From the NCBI RefSeq assembly GCF_013179735.1, contig NZ_JABMEG010000001.1, positions 1,612,001-1,676,000 of the forward strand: a DNA stretch of 64,000 nucleotides, in the 5' to 3' direction. Position 1 is the first letter of the stretch. The number at the start of each line of letters is the position of its first letter. The position numbers were made by a program, and so were the translations under genes. The stretch comes from Permianibacter fluminis. Lineage in GTDB: Bacteria > Pseudomonadota > Gammaproteobacteria > Enterobacterales > Permianibacteraceae. Under the pieces are notes generated by a model that was not told where the DNA came from, ran no database searches, and was given only the letters and a program-made list of their open reading frames with translations. Below, piece after piece: positions 27,010 to 36,314 of this stretch.

Positions 27010-27753
27010 ATGAAGATGCATGCAGTGTTAGGTGGTCTGCTGATGGCGGCGGCCAGTCTGGTCTGTCAGGCCGAGGTGAATCTGGCAGCGCCCGGCCGCA
27101 GTGAAGCCGATTTGAAGCGCGATGAAACCAGCAAGCCGCAGCAGATGCTGGCGCTGATGAATATCAAGCCAGGCGCGGTTGTGTTCGATCTGCTCGGCGG
27201 TGGCGGCTATTTTACCGAACTGCTGTCGCAGGCCGTTGGGCCGAACGGCAAGGTCTATTTGCACAACAACAAGGCTTACATGCCCTATGTCGGCAAAGAA
27301 CTTGAGGCACGGCTTGCCGGCAACCGGCTTAAGAATGTCGTGCGTTACGACAAGGAAGTGGACGATTTGGGCCTGGCCGAAAACAGCGTGGACGCGGTGT
27401 TTTTTGTCATGGGTTATCACGACATGTACCACGTCTCCGAGAACTGGAAAATTGATCCGGCGCAGCTGATGGCTCAGATCCGCAAGGCGCTGAAACCCAA
27501 TGGCCTGATGCTGGTGGTTGATCACAATGCCAACCCCGGCACCGGCATTCAAAGCGGCCAGGAGCTGCATCGCATCGAAGCGGCCTACGTCAAGAACGAG
27601 CTGGCAAAGTTTGGTTTTGAGTTGGTGACCGCCAGTGATGCCCTGCAGAATCCGCAGGACGACCACAGCCTGTCGGTTTTCGACCCTGCCATCCGCTACC
27701 ACACCGATCGGTTCGTCTTTGTCGTCAGGAACAACAAGGCCGCGACGAAGTAG
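27010..27753 (+). CDS. Exported class I SAM-dependent methyltransferase-like protein
   Basis: The 247-residue product carries a signal peptide (VLGGLLMAAASLVCQAEV) ahead of a Rossmann methyltransferase domain. Motif I is VFDLLGGGGYFTELL (58-72), followed by the acidic region and LKPNGLMLVVDHNA for motifs III-IV. SAM is a cytoplasmic cofactor, so an exported methyltransferase is odd; annotated relatives with leaders do exist. AAGGAG lies 6 bases before the ATG. Alternatives: the leader is a membrane anchor or SAM binding is lost; the glycine motif looks intact. Confidence 0.82.
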   Translation: MKMHAVLGGLLMAAASLVCQAEVNLAAPGRSEADLKRDETSKPQQMLALMNIKPGAVVFDLLGGGGYFTELLSQAVGPNGKVYLHNNKAYMPYVGKELEARLAGNRLKNVVRYDKEVDDLGLAENSVDAVFFVMGYHDMYHVSENWKIDPAQLMAQIRKALKPNGLMLVVDHNANPGTGIQSGQELHRIEAAYVKNELAKFGFELVTASDALQNPQDDHSLSVFDPAIRYHTDRFVFVVRNNKAATK

Positions 27754-27967
27754 GCCGTCTCTTCCTCGTTTCATCTGGCGCGCTGCAGCGAGCTGACCAA
27801 CCCGCCCTGCAGCGCCCGTCATTCTGTTGCCGTTTTGCCGCACTGGCTCAACCTCGTAGTCCGAACCGTGCTCGGCCGAAGCCGGGCGACCTTTGCTATT
27901 GTCCGGATCAGCCGGCTACACTGGCTCCACACTCCAGAGGGAACCGGAGCCTCGCCAGGCCATGCTA

Positions 27968-30115
27968 ATGAAGCTGCTGTCCGAGCTGCGTCGTCGCAAT
28001 GTCATCAAGACGCTGGCGATTTACACCGGTGTTGTTCTCGCCACCCTGGAAACGGTTTCAGCACTGTTTCCGATGCTGAATCTGCCGCCGATTTACGCCA
28101 CCGTTGTCGCCATCGCTCTGCTGGCCGGCTTTCCGGTGGTGTTCTACATCTCCTGGTTCTTTGAACTCACCGACGAAGGCCTCAAGCGCACGGCGCCCAG
28201 TGAGGAAGCCGCTGTCACCACGCTCGGATTGGCGCAGTGGTTTGGTTTGATGGTGATTCTGATCGGCTCGGTGCTGATCGCCTATCTGCTCTATACCCGC
28301 ATTGCCGCCGACATGGCCAGAACGGCCGAAGGCCAGAGCAAGGTGGCAGTGGCGCCCTCCATTGCCGTGTTGCCGTTTCGCGATCAGAGTCCGGAACGCG
28401 ATCAAGGTTACTTCGCTGAAGGTCTGGCGGAAGAATTGACCAGTCTGCTCGGTCAGCGTCCCGGCCTGCAGGTGGCAGCGGCGAGCTCCAGCTTTATTAC
28501 CGCCAGCAAAGGCATGACGCCGGTCGATGCCGGCAAATCGTTGGGCGTGGCGACGGTGCTGACCGGCAGCATCGTGGTGGCGGGTGATCGGTTGAAAGTG
28601 ATTGTCGAACTGGTCGATGCCACGGATGGCAAGACGCTGTGGACGCAGAGTTTCAGTCGCACGCTCAGCGACATGTTTGTCATGCAGGAAGAGATCGCTC
28701 GATCGGTTGCCAATTTGCTGGAAGATGTTTATCTCGAAGCTGGCGCAGTAAAAAGCAGCGCCAAAACGGCCAGCTCGGATGCCTATGTGTTGTACCTGAA
28801 AGGCCGCGAGCAATACCGCAAGCAAACGACCGAAGCGATGAAGGACGCTCGCAAGCTCTTCGAGCAGGCAATAGGCGTCGATCCGGAGTATGCCCAGGCC
28901 TATGTCGGCTTGGCCGACAGTCTGGTGCTGCTGGCCAGTGGCAAAAGCAAACTCGGCATTCTGGATCCGGGCATTGCGGCCAGTCTGGCCGAACAGAATC
29001 TGGCGAAAGCGTTGGTGCGAGCACCGGAGCTGGCCGATGCCTATGCCATTCAGGGCAAGGTGTTCGAGCTGCAGCAGAAAGTCGACGAAGTCATTCCGGC
29101 TTATGACAAAGCGCTCAGCTTGAATCCCAATCTGGCAATCGCTCATATGTGGAAGTATCTGGCACTGGAAAAAGCCGGCCGCCACATCGATGCCTTGGAT
29201 TCATTGGAGCATGCGTATCGGCTCGATCCGTTGTCGGTGACGACGATGTTCAACCGTGCATTTGAGTTGTCGCGGCGTGGCCGCTTTGCCGAAGCACGGC
29301 AACAGTTCGAGCAACTGATTGATCAGTATCCGTCTTCGCCGATGGGCCATCAGGGATTGGCGGATGCGGCATTCCGCAATGGCGAACTGGCGCTCAGTCT
29401 GGCGCACTGGCACAAGGCCATGCTGATCTCGCCGGACAACGTCAATTTTCAGCAAGCCTATGTTTCGATGCTGCTTATGTTGGGTTTGTTGGATGAAGCC
29501 AAACCGTTGGCAACCGACAGCTACTACACCGCAACCCGATTATTGCTGAGCGGTGATTATCCGGCCCTGTTCAAGGAAATGGCGTTTCAATTGCAGGCCA
29601 ATCCCGATGACCCCTGGGTGGCGTTTGAAGCTGGCTGGTATGAATATCTGGTCGGTGATGCGAACCGTGGTCAGCAGTTGCTGCTGCAAGCATTGCCCGA
29701 GTTGAGCCAGACGGATCTGCTGTCGGCGCCGATGCCGATGTGTAGTCCCGGCATTGAAATCGCCTATGCGCTGCAACAAGCAGGGCGCCAAGCTGAGGCC
29801 GATGCGTTGGTGCAAGCCTGTGCCGGGCGCCTGACCGATGGCGTCAGTCAAGGCATTGTCGACATGCAGCAGAGCTATCTCAGCGTTCGCATCGAAGCGC
29901 TGAAAGGCAATGACGAGGCAGCGCTGACGGCATTGGAGTTGGCGTTTAGCCAAGGTTGGCGGGAATGGTGGACCGCGCGTGATCCGGTGCTGAGCCGGAT
30001 TCGGGCGCTACCGCGCGCGCAAGCGGTGTTTCAGCAGATTCAAGCAGCGGTAGCGACCGAGCGTGACAAGGCGAAAGCGTTGGTGCTGAACGAAATTGCC
30101 GGTAAGAAATCCTGA
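27968..30115 (+). CDS. TolB-like/TPR inner-membrane protein
   Basis: The 715-residue product begins with LLSELRRRNVIKTLAIYTGVV, a common start of proteins with an N-terminal membrane helix pair (about 10-60) and a third helix near 95-115 (FGLMVILIGSVLIAYLL). A FlgO/TolB-like domain follows (about 125-260: SIAVLPFRDQSPERDQGYFAEGLAEEL). The rest (270-700) is TPR repeats such as AYVGLADSLVLLASGKSK. Such proteins often follow an adenylate cyclase or DNA-binding head; here neither is present. ATG 27968 is 8 bases after AGG; an ATG at 27962 is possible. A terminator follows. Confidence 0.82.
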   Translation: MKLLSELRRRNVIKTLAIYTGVVLATLETVSALFPMLNLPPIYATVVAIALLAGFPVVFYISWFFELTDEGLKRTAPSEEAAVTTLGLAQWFGLMVILIGSVLIAYLLYTRIAADMARTAEGQSKVAVAPSIAVLPFRDQSPERDQGYFAEGLAEELTSLLGQRPGLQVAAASSSFITASKGMTPVDAGKSLGVATVLTGSIVVAGDRLKVIVELVDATDGKTLWTQSFSRTLSDMFVMQEEIARSVANLLEDVYLEAGAVKSSAKTASSDAYVLYLKGREQYRKQTTEAMKDARKLFEQAIGVDPEYAQAYVGLADSLVLLASGKSKLGILDPGIAASLAEQNLAKALVRAPELADAYAIQGKVFELQQKVDEVIPAYDKALSLNPNLAIAHMWKYLALEKAGRHIDALDSLEHAYRLDPLSVTTMFNRAFELSRRGRFAEARQQFEQLIDQYPSSPMGHQGLADAAFRNGELALSLAHWHKAMLISPDNVNFQQAYVSMLLMLGLLDEAKPLATDSYYTATRLLLSGDYPALFKEMAFQLQANPDDPWVAFEAGWYEYLVGDANRGQQLLLQALPELSQTDLLSAPMPMCSPGIEIAYALQQAGRQAEADALVQACAGRLTDGVSQGIVDMQQSYLSVRIEALKGNDEAALTALELAFSQGWREWWTARDPVLSRIRALPRAQAVFQQIQAAVATERDKAKALVLNEIAGKKS

Positions 30116-30129
30116 ACCGTTTCAGCGAC

Positions 30130-30163
30130 AAAAAAAGAGGGCTCATCGGAGCCCTCTTTTTTT
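30130..30163. terminator. Bidirectional terminator
   Basis: AAAAAAAGAGGGCTC pairs with its complement around ATCG, with A and T runs at the two ends. It overlaps the stop codon of the minus-strand PEP-CTERM-like gene and ends both convergent transcripts. Confidence 0.88.
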
Positions 30164-30951
30164 CAACGGTTTTGCTTTCGGTAACGCATTAGCAGTACGC
30201 CGAAGCCGCTCAGCAGCAAGATCAATGCATCGGGGCTTGGCACGCTGATCGGGCGATCAAACACCAGAATACGCGCCCAACTGGTGTAGCTGGTGCTCTC
30301 GCTGAGCCAGCCAATCTGACCGCAGACCATTTCCTCGCCGGTATGATCTTCATTGTCGGCCATGTCGCAGCGGTACGGATCCAGAATGTTGCTGTAATGG
30401 AACAGCGTGTAACCCTCTGGTGCAATTTGTGTGAACGTGAACCAAGCATCGTAAGCGCCAGGGCCCATATCCGGTGGCATCACGGTTTGCAGGAAAGCGC
30501 CGCTCAAATCCGAGCTGGTGTAATCCCACTCATGGCCCATGCCAGCAATATGCCAGTTCAATTCATACAGCGCACCGTTGATCTCATAATCCGTTTCGCC
30601 CATCAACTCCAGCAGGTCGCCGACATAAAATTCGTAATGACAATCGGTGTGGAACTCGCCACCGGTATCGGGCCGAATGATGTTGTCCCAGCAATCGGCC
30701 GGCGGCGTGGCGTAGGCCGGAAAGTGCAGACTGTTACGGGAGTAGCCGCCGATGGACGTGCCGCTGACCACGCGGCTGGCGCGATAGTCGAGTGTGGCGA
30801 GGTCATACAGCCGGTAGGTTTCGTTGAATGAATCCTGCTGGGTTGAACCACCGCCGCTGCGGATCAAAATCGCATTGGCATCGGTAGCAATGGCCGACAT
30901 CAGCACGGCCGTAAGCGTTGTCAGCAGTTTGGCGGAGAACGACCCTTTCAT
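30163..30951 (-). CDS. Exported protein with PEP-CTERM-like C-terminus
   Basis: The 262-residue product has a signal peptide (LLTTLTAVLMSAIATDANA). The body is rich in Tyr, Asp and aromatic residues, with four Cys that could form two disulfides (CWDN, TDCHY, YRCDM, VCGQ). The C-terminus has SVPSPDA, hydrophobic LILLLSGFGVLLM and RYRKQNR. That is the PEP-CTERM plan, with PSP instead of PEP, so sorting is likely. AAGGAG is 8 bases before ATG 30951; an ATG at 30996 lacks one. No enzyme motif is seen. Confidence 0.75.
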   Translation of the reverse strand: MKGSFSAKLLTTLTAVLMSAIATDANAILIRSGGGSTQQDSFNETYRLYDLATLDYRASRVVSGTSIGGYSRNSLHFPAYATPPADCWDNIIRPDTGGEFHTDCHYEFYVGDLLELMGETDYEINGALYELNWHIAGMGHEWDYTSSDLSGAFLQTVMPPDMGPGAYDAWFTFTQIAPEGYTLFHYSNILDPYRCDMADNEDHTGEEMVCGQIGWLSESTSYTSWARILVFDRPISVPSPDALILLLSGFGVLLMRYRKQNR

Positions 30952-31137
30952 TGTTGCAGCTCCTTGCATGATGGGTTCTGGGTGCTCGGGAAGCACGCGC
31001 CGCAGTATAGTTCATGACCAAAGCGAGCGCTGATCTGATGCTGATGCAGCGCAGCAGCGAGCAAACATCGTGCGGATTCGGGCGATATGGCCGATGAATG
31101 TCGCCGATAAACGAAGCGATTTGTCAGGAGTTTTTAC

Positions 31138-31596
31138 ATGCGCAGCTTATCTGTCATTTTTGTGGCGGTGATCGCCCTGTTGGGAAGCCGGCTCGCTTTT
31201 GCCGAGCAAACCCCGGACGTGAAGTTTCTGAACTCCGGCAAAGTGCTGCCGACGAACTTGCCCTTTTCGGAAGCGGTACAGGTCGACAAGCTGCTGTATC
31301 TGTCCGGCCAGATTGGCGTCGTACCCGGCACCATGGCCCTGGTGCCGGGGGGCATGGCCGCCGAAGCCAAACAGACCATGGACAACATTCGCAGTGTTCT
31401 GAATGCCAATGGCTATGACATGAACGATCTCGTCAAATGCACCGTCATGCTCGCGGACATGGCGGAGTGGTCGGCGTTCAACGCCATCTACAAGGGCTAC
31501 TTTTCCGAGCACTTCCCGGCGCGCAGTGCGTTTGGCAGCAATGGTCTGGCCTTGGGCGCACGGGTCGAGGTCGAGTGCATTGCCGCCCGGAACTGA
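31138..31596 (+). CDS. Exported RidA-family protein
   Basis: RidA hydrolyses reactive 2-aminoacrylate and other imines, normally in the cytoplasm. This 152-residue member has a signal peptide (VIFVAVIALLGSRLAFAE), so it should act in the periplasm. The RidA core is intact: LYLSGQIGVVPGT, NANGYDMNDLVKCTVML, the catalytic Arg in FPARSAFG and the Glu in VEVECIA. AGGAG lies 9 bases before the ATG. It is a single gene. A second, leaderless RidA lies at 56877. Confidence 0.88.
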   Translation: MRSLSVIFVAVIALLGSRLAFAEQTPDVKFLNSGKVLPTNLPFSEAVQVDKLLYLSGQIGVVPGTMALVPGGMAAEAKQTMDNIRSVLNANGYDMNDLVKCTVMLADMAEWSAFNAIYKGYFSEHFPARSAFGSNGLALGARVEVECIAARN

Positions 31597-31865
31597 GCCA
31601 GCCGTGGCAAATGTGTCCGACGGCCCCGACGGGTCGCATTTCGAAATACATTTTTGCTAGGTGGATTGGGGCATCCGGCTTAGTCTCGCTCGACGCTTCG
31701 GGCGACAGGCGGGACGGGATCCCCGCTCACCTGAACGCTCGAGTCGCACCGTAGTTTGCGGTCAATGCGCTGCAGTTTTTACCGTAGCGAAGTGGTCCTT
31801 TTTGCAGCAAGCCGGGCATTGAATCAACCCGGTTTTCGAAGTCATCCTGTTTGTTGGAGTACACC
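31597..31865. other. Spacer upstream of the DUF885 gene
   Basis: About 270 bases hold no gene or hairpin I can support. The region should contain the promoter of the DUF885 gene. Confidence 0.3.
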
Positions 31866-33629
31866 ATGCGTCATTTCAAAAAAGCCCTCGCCCTGAGCCT
31901 GGCCTTGGCATTGTCTGCGCCGTCCTACGCTGATCAGGACTGGATCAGCCGCAGTAATGATCAGTCCCAGAAACTGCTCAATGTCATGGCCAAGTATTCG
32001 CCCGAAGGCGCCAGCCAACTGGGTGTCGATGGCTACGACGAAGCTATTACCGATTTGTCCCATGATCAGTTCGATGAATCGGTGGCAGAGATTCGCGGCG
32101 TCATCGCCGAGCTGCAAAAGCAGCTGGCCGAAGAAACCGATTTGCGTATTCGTCAGGACTTGGAAATTCTGATCGGGTCGGCCAACGACCAGATTTCCAG
32201 CAGCACGCTCAATCGCAAATACTTTTTCCCCTACATGGATGTCACCGGGCTGATTTTCGGCGTGGTGCAGCAGACGCTGGACCCGCGCATTCCGAAAGAG
32301 CGGCAGCTGACGTTGCAGGCCCGTCTGGACAAATATACCGGCATGGCCAAAGGCTTCCGGCCGATTTCTGAACTGGCCATCGAGCGTACGCTGGAGCGCA
32401 TCAAGGCCGAGCCAGGTCTGCTTGGTCCGTTCATTGGTGAAATCGAACAAAACCAGCGCAACGCGCCGCAGCTGCTGAAAGGCATCAAGGATCTGCTGGC
32501 CACCAGTGGCCTGCCCAACTGGAAGAAAAGCTACGCCGCGCTGGAAAAACAGCTGACCGCGTACAACAAGTGGGTCGACAAGGAGATTCTGCCGCGTGCT
32601 CGCAAGGACCATTTGCTGCCAGCCGAAGTCTACGCCGACAACCTGCACCAGTTTGGTGTCGACATCACCCCGGACGATCTGATCGCCAAAGCGCTGACCT
32701 CGTTTGCCGAAATCCGCAACCAGATGACGATTACTGCGGGTTTGATCGCAAAGGAACGCAAGTTTGATGACGCCGATTACCGCGCTGTCATGCGCAAGCT
32801 GAAAGCCGAGCAGATCCCGGCTGACAAGGTCATGCCGCTGTACGCGGACCGACTGGCCCAGATTGAAAGCGCCATTGCCGCGAATCACATCGTCGCGCTG
32901 CCGGATCGCAAGGCTGTGATCCGCTTGGCCAGCCCGGCAGAAAATGCCCAGCAACCGGCGCCGCACATGAATCCGCCGCGCCTGCTTGGCAACACCGGTG
33001 AATACGGCGAGTTTGTCCTGACCACGGCGATGCCGCCGGATGCCAGTGGCAAGAGCAAAGTGTTCGATGACTTCACTCATCAGGCCGGCACCTGGACCCT
33101 GACCGCGCACGAGGCCCGGCCGGGTCATGAGCTGCAGTTTGCCAAGATGATCGAAACCGGTGTCTCGACCGCACGCGCTGTGTTTGCTTTCAACAGCGTC
33201 AACGTCGAAGGCTGGGCGCTGTATGCCGAAGCCGAAATGCAACCGTACGAACCGCTCGACGGTCAGCTGTTCGCCCTGCAGGCGCGGATGCAGCGTGCCG
33301 CTCGTGCGTTCCTTGATCCCATGGTCAACCTCGGCCGCATCACGCCGGAAGAAGTGAAGAGTTTCCTGATGAATGAAGTCGGCCTGTCCGAAGGCATGGC
33401 AACCCAGGAAATGCAGCGCTACACCTTCCGCGCACCGGGCCAGGCGACTTCGTATTTCTACGGCTATCAACGGCTGATGGAAACGCGCCAGCTTGCCCAG
33501 CTGATGCTGCGCGACAAGTTTGATCGGCAGGCGTTCAATGACTTTGTTTTGGCTCAGGGTCTGGTGCCGCCAGCATTGCTGCGCAAAACCGTGCTGACCG
33601 ACTTTGTCCCGGTGCAACTCAAGAAATGA
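31866..33629 (+). CDS. DUF885 peptidase-like exported protein
   Basis: The 587-residue product has a signal peptide (KALALSLALALSAPSYADQ). DUF885 proteins are predicted metallopeptidases with an HEXXPGH zinc motif: here HEARPGH near residue 415 in TAHEARPGHELQF, with downstream VEGWALYAEAEM supplying the third ligand. The C-terminal helices (LMNEVGLSEGMATQEMQRY) match the family. GGAG lies 6 bases before ATG 31866. The peptide substrate is unknown. A terminator follows 33 bases after the stop. Confidence 0.85.
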   Translation: MRHFKKALALSLALALSAPSYADQDWISRSNDQSQKLLNVMAKYSPEGASQLGVDGYDEAITDLSHDQFDESVAEIRGVIAELQKQLAEETDLRIRQDLEILIGSANDQISSSTLNRKYFFPYMDVTGLIFGVVQQTLDPRIPKERQLTLQARLDKYTGMAKGFRPISELAIERTLERIKAEPGLLGPFIGEIEQNQRNAPQLLKGIKDLLATSGLPNWKKSYAALEKQLTAYNKWVDKEILPRARKDHLLPAEVYADNLHQFGVDITPDDLIAKALTSFAEIRNQMTITAGLIAKERKFDDADYRAVMRKLKAEQIPADKVMPLYADRLAQIESAIAANHIVALPDRKAVIRLASPAENAQQPAPHMNPPRLLGNTGEYGEFVLTTAMPPDASGKSKVFDDFTHQAGTWTLTAHEARPGHELQFAKMIETGVSTARAVFAFNSVNVEGWALYAEAEMQPYEPLDGQLFALQARMQRAARAFLDPMVNLGRITPEEVKSFLMNEVGLSEGMATQEMQRYTFRAPGQATSYFYGYQRLMETRQLAQLMLRDKFDRQAFNDFVLAQGLVPPALLRKTVLTDFVPVQLKK

Positions 33630-33661
33630 AGTGATTCAACAAGACCTAAATCGTCTGAAAC

Positions 33662-33688
33662 AACGGCTGCGTCATGCAGCCGTTTTTC
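33662..33688 (+). terminator. Rho-independent terminator
   Basis: AACGGCTGC pairs with GCAGCCGTT around GTCAT, then TTTT. It ends the DUF885 transcript. Confidence 0.85.
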
Positions 33689-33743
33689 ATGGCGGCTGAT
33701 TATACTTTTGGCTCCTATATTTTCATCGTTGGAGCTCATCTCT

Positions 33744-34196
33744 ATGGACATGCCAAAACCCGATCACCGGCATCAGCAACTGGCCCGTCTGGCTGGCTCC
33801 TGGCGTGGCGATGAAAAAATGCCGGCATCGGACTGGGCGCCGGCGGGCAGCGCCACGGGTATCGTCGAGAACCGGGTCGCGCTCGATGGTTTTGCCGTGA
33901 TTCAGGATTACCGGCAGGAGTCGTCTGGTGTCGTGACCTTTCGCGGCCATGGCGTGTTCACGGTCGACGGTGATGACGTTGCGCTGTATTGGTTCGATAC
34001 TATGGGCGGCTCGGCCAATGTCTATCGCGGCCGCTGGCAAGGCGAGGTGTTGTCGCTCGCGGCGGAGCTCGGACCAATGTCGAGCCGCTGTGTGTTCACC
34101 GTCAGTGGCGGTCGTTACCGGTTCGAGATGGACATGAAAGCGCCGGGTGGCGATTGGAAAAACATGATGACCGGCCAGTATTCAAAAGCCGGTTGA
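33744..34196 (+). CDS. DUF1579-like small soluble protein
   Basis: The 150-residue product has no leader. It begins HRHQQLARLAGSWRGDEKM and runs as a beta-barrel pattern of Val/Tyr/Trp strands (IENRVALDG, VALYWFDTMGG, YRFEMDMKA). The start LAGSWRG and the central bound-ligand-like shape match DUF1579, a lipocalin-like family. GGAG lies 9 bases before ATG 33744. No ligand is known. Confidence 0.7.
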   Translation: MDMPKPDHRHQQLARLAGSWRGDEKMPASDWAPAGSATGIVENRVALDGFAVIQDYRQESSGVVTFRGHGVFTVDGDDVALYWFDTMGGSANVYRGRWQGEVLSLAAELGPMSSRCVFTVSGGRYRFEMDMKAPGGDWKNMMTGQYSKAG

Positions 34197-34229
34197 AGTC
34201 GCACCGCTTGGCATAACGTTGATGCCGTA

Positions 34230-34378
34230 GGCAGAACACAGAACACAGAGCACAGAACACCGTAGGGCAGCTCAAGCGCAGCGGAGCTGCCGTTTTTAAT
34301 CGGTCCCTTTTTTTACCCGACCGGCTTGTCTGGTTTGCAATCGAATTGGCGGGTCCGCTGCGCTTGACCCGCCCTACC
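34230..34378. repeat. Short tandem repeat and an inverted pair of hairpin repeats
   Basis: Positions 34230-34260 contain iterated CAGAACA/CAGAGCA units. A hairpin then reads GGCAGCTC, AAGCGCAGCG, GAGCTGCC (34266-34291) with T5 after it. A second, on the opposite strand, reads GGCGGGTC, loop, GACCCGCC (34348-34373). Both belong to one repeat type, with the sequence GTAGGGC(stem)AAGCGCAGCG(stem), and two stem pairs are changed on both sides. Confidence 0.7.
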
Positions 34379-34442
34379 AAAGACTACCGAATGGGCCTGT
34401 CAGACCTGTTCTGCCAAGTCAGAGCTACGAAACCCGCATCAA

Positions 34443-34473
34443 AAAAAATGGCAGCCTTGTTGGCTGCCATTTT
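34443..34473. terminator. Bidirectional terminator
   Basis: AAAAATGGCAGCC pairs with its complement around TTGTT, with A and T runs on the ends. It lies just past the AGCS stop on the minus strand. Confidence 0.85.
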
Positions 34474-34491
34474 TCATTCCGTGCTTGTGGC

Positions 34492-36003
34492 TCAGTTTTG
34501 CTTGACCGCTTCGGCCGCCGCCACTGCTGCTGCTTGTTTTGCGGCTTCTTGCTGAATGTCTTCGGCGCGGTGACCGGTCCAGTAATCGGCGTTTTTGATG
34601 CCGAGCTTTTCCGGGTGGAACACCGGGTCCAGGCCTTGCTTCTTCTGCGCTTCGTAATCACGCAGGCACAGGAATGCCGGTTTCTGCAGCAGGATAATCG
34701 CGACAATGTTCAGCCAGGCCATCAGGCCAACGCCGATGTCGCCGAGACCCCAGGCCAGATCCGCAGTTTTCACGGTGCCGTAAACGGTTGCTGCCATGAT
34801 CGCGATCTTCAGCACCATGATCATCCACGGCCGCTGCACTTTGCGGTTGATGTAGATGATGTTGGTTTCGGCAATGTAGTAGTACGCCACGATGGTGGTG
34901 AAGGCAAAGAAGAACAGCGCGACGGCGACGAAAATAGAACCGAAGCCCGGCATCATCTGCTCCATCGCGGTTTGCACATAGCCGGGACCGGCCGCAACAC
35001 CGGCAACGCCCTGATGCAGCACTTCACCGTTCGGACCATCGACGTTGTACAGGCCGGTGATCAGCAACATGAACCCGGTGGCCGAGCAAACGAACAGGGT
35101 ATCGATGTACACCGAGAACGCCTGCACCAAACCCTGTTTGGCCGGATGCGATACCGCCGCTGCCGACGAGGCATGCGGGCCGCTGCCCTGACCGGCTTCG
35201 TTCGAATACACGCCGCGCTTGACGCCCCAACTGATCGCCAAGCCCAACATCGCACCGAAGGCTGCATCAGCGCCGAACGCGCTCTTGACGATCATCACGA
35301 ACATATGCGGCAGCTCGCCGATATTCAGTGCAACGATCACGCAGGCGACAATGATGTAACCGAGCGCCATGAACGGCACCACGGTGCTGGCGAAATTGGC
35401 AATGCGCTTAACGCCGCCAAAAATGATGAAGCCGAGCAATATCGCCAGACCGGCGGCGGTGACATTTACGTTGACGCCGAGCGCCTGATTGAGGCCAGCG
35501 CCAATCGAGTTGGCCTGGACGCCCGGCAGCAACACGCCGGTGGCAAAAATGGTCGCGATGGCAAACACGATGGCATACCACTTCATGCCGAGGCCTTTCT
35601 CGATATAGAACGCCGGGCCGCCGCGGTATTCGCCGGCAATTTTTTCTTTGTAAACCTGACCGAGCGTCGATTCGACAAACGCCGAGCTGGCACCGAGAAA
35701 CGCCACCATCCACATCCAGAACATGGCACCGGGGCCACCGAACGTGATCGCGGTCGCCACGCCGGCGATATTGCCGGTGCCGACCCGGCCGGCCAGGGTC
35801 ATGGTCAGCGCCTGAAACGACGACACGCCGGCATCGGTCGATTTGCCGTCGAACATCAGCCGCAGCATTTCGCCGAAATGGCGCAGCTGGGCGAAGCGCG
35901 AGCGCAGCGAAAAATACAAACCAACGCCAAGGCAGAGATAAATCAGTGCCGGGCTCCAGACATAGCTGTTAATGGTGTTGACCAAGTCCATCATGGGAAG
36001 CAT
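34492..36003 (-). CDS. AGCS family alanine/glycine:sodium symporter
   Basis: This inner-membrane transporter of 503 residues has about ten or eleven membrane segments. Family features are the start VNTINSYVWSPALIYLCLG, the conserved TLAGRVGTGNIAGVATAI, GGPGAMFWMW, YRGGPAFYIEKGLG and EAGQGSGPHASSAA. It would take up small neutral amino acids with Na+. The tail is Ala/Gln-rich (AAKQAAAVAAAEAV) and soluble. The start may be 36003 or the Met codons at 35994/35991; none has a strong ribosome site. No glycine riboswitch motif is visible upstream. Confidence 0.88.
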   Translation of the reverse strand: MLPMMDLVNTINSYVWSPALIYLCLGVGLYFSLRSRFAQLRHFGEMLRLMFDGKSTDAGVSSFQALTMTLAGRVGTGNIAGVATAITFGGPGAMFWMWMVAFLGASSAFVESTLGQVYKEKIAGEYRGGPAFYIEKGLGMKWYAIVFAIATIFATGVLLPGVQANSIGAGLNQALGVNVNVTAAGLAILLGFIIFGGVKRIANFASTVVPFMALGYIIVACVIVALNIGELPHMFVMIVKSAFGADAAFGAMLGLAISWGVKRGVYSNEAGQGSGPHASSAAAVSHPAKQGLVQAFSVYIDTLFVCSATGFMLLITGLYNVDGPNGEVLHQGVAGVAAGPGYVQTAMEQMMPGFGSIFVAVALFFFAFTTIVAYYYIAETNIIYINRKVQRPWMIMVLKIAIMAATVYGTVKTADLAWGLGDIGVGLMAWLNIVAIILLQKPAFLCLRDYEAQKKQGLDPVFHPEKLGIKNADYWTGHRAEDIQQEAAKQAAAVAAAEAVKQN

Positions 36004-36314
36004 CTCACTTGTTTTTGATTCGACTGCGTTGTTGTGAATGGCAGCATCGTGATTCGACCGCGCGCGAACACCGCGCGGGCGGTCGTGATACGGTCCGGCC
36101 CAGCCGGTATCATGCAAGCCAATGCAGATCGATTGGCGCAGCGGCCGGCTGGCCGAAGTCGCGGTTAAGATAACGGCTTGCCCGCGCGGCGCCCAGCAAA
36201 AAACGGCGGTGGCCGCAACTGTCATTGTCCATTGACACGACAACAGCCGCATGGATGGCCAGAATCGAGTGCCCACGCGGTCACCGCGCCGGTAGCGCGG
36301 CAAAGGAGAACACG
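36004..36314. other. Divergent promoter region
   Basis: About 310 bases between the AGCS gene and a plus-strand gene. The region is very GC-rich with a CGCGCGC palindrome around 36060-36080. I see no gene and no clear promoter boxes. Confidence 0.35.

Noticed and set aside
31842-33617. Minus-strand open frame (591 codons) opposite the DUF885 gene
   Set aside because: Antisense shadow of a gene with an intact HEARPGH motif.
34230-34260. CRISPR-like repeats
   Set aside because: Units are 7-9 bp with no spacers of fixed length. No cas genes are in the window.
34498-36018. Plus-strand open frame (506 codons) opposite the AGCS gene
   Set aside because: The product is His/Asp/Arg/Gln-rich, a typical antisense shadow. 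The minus-strand gene has clear membrane and family motifs.
36004-36314. Glycine riboswitch before the AGCS gene
   Set aside because: No conserved glycine-aptamer pattern is visible on the minus strand.
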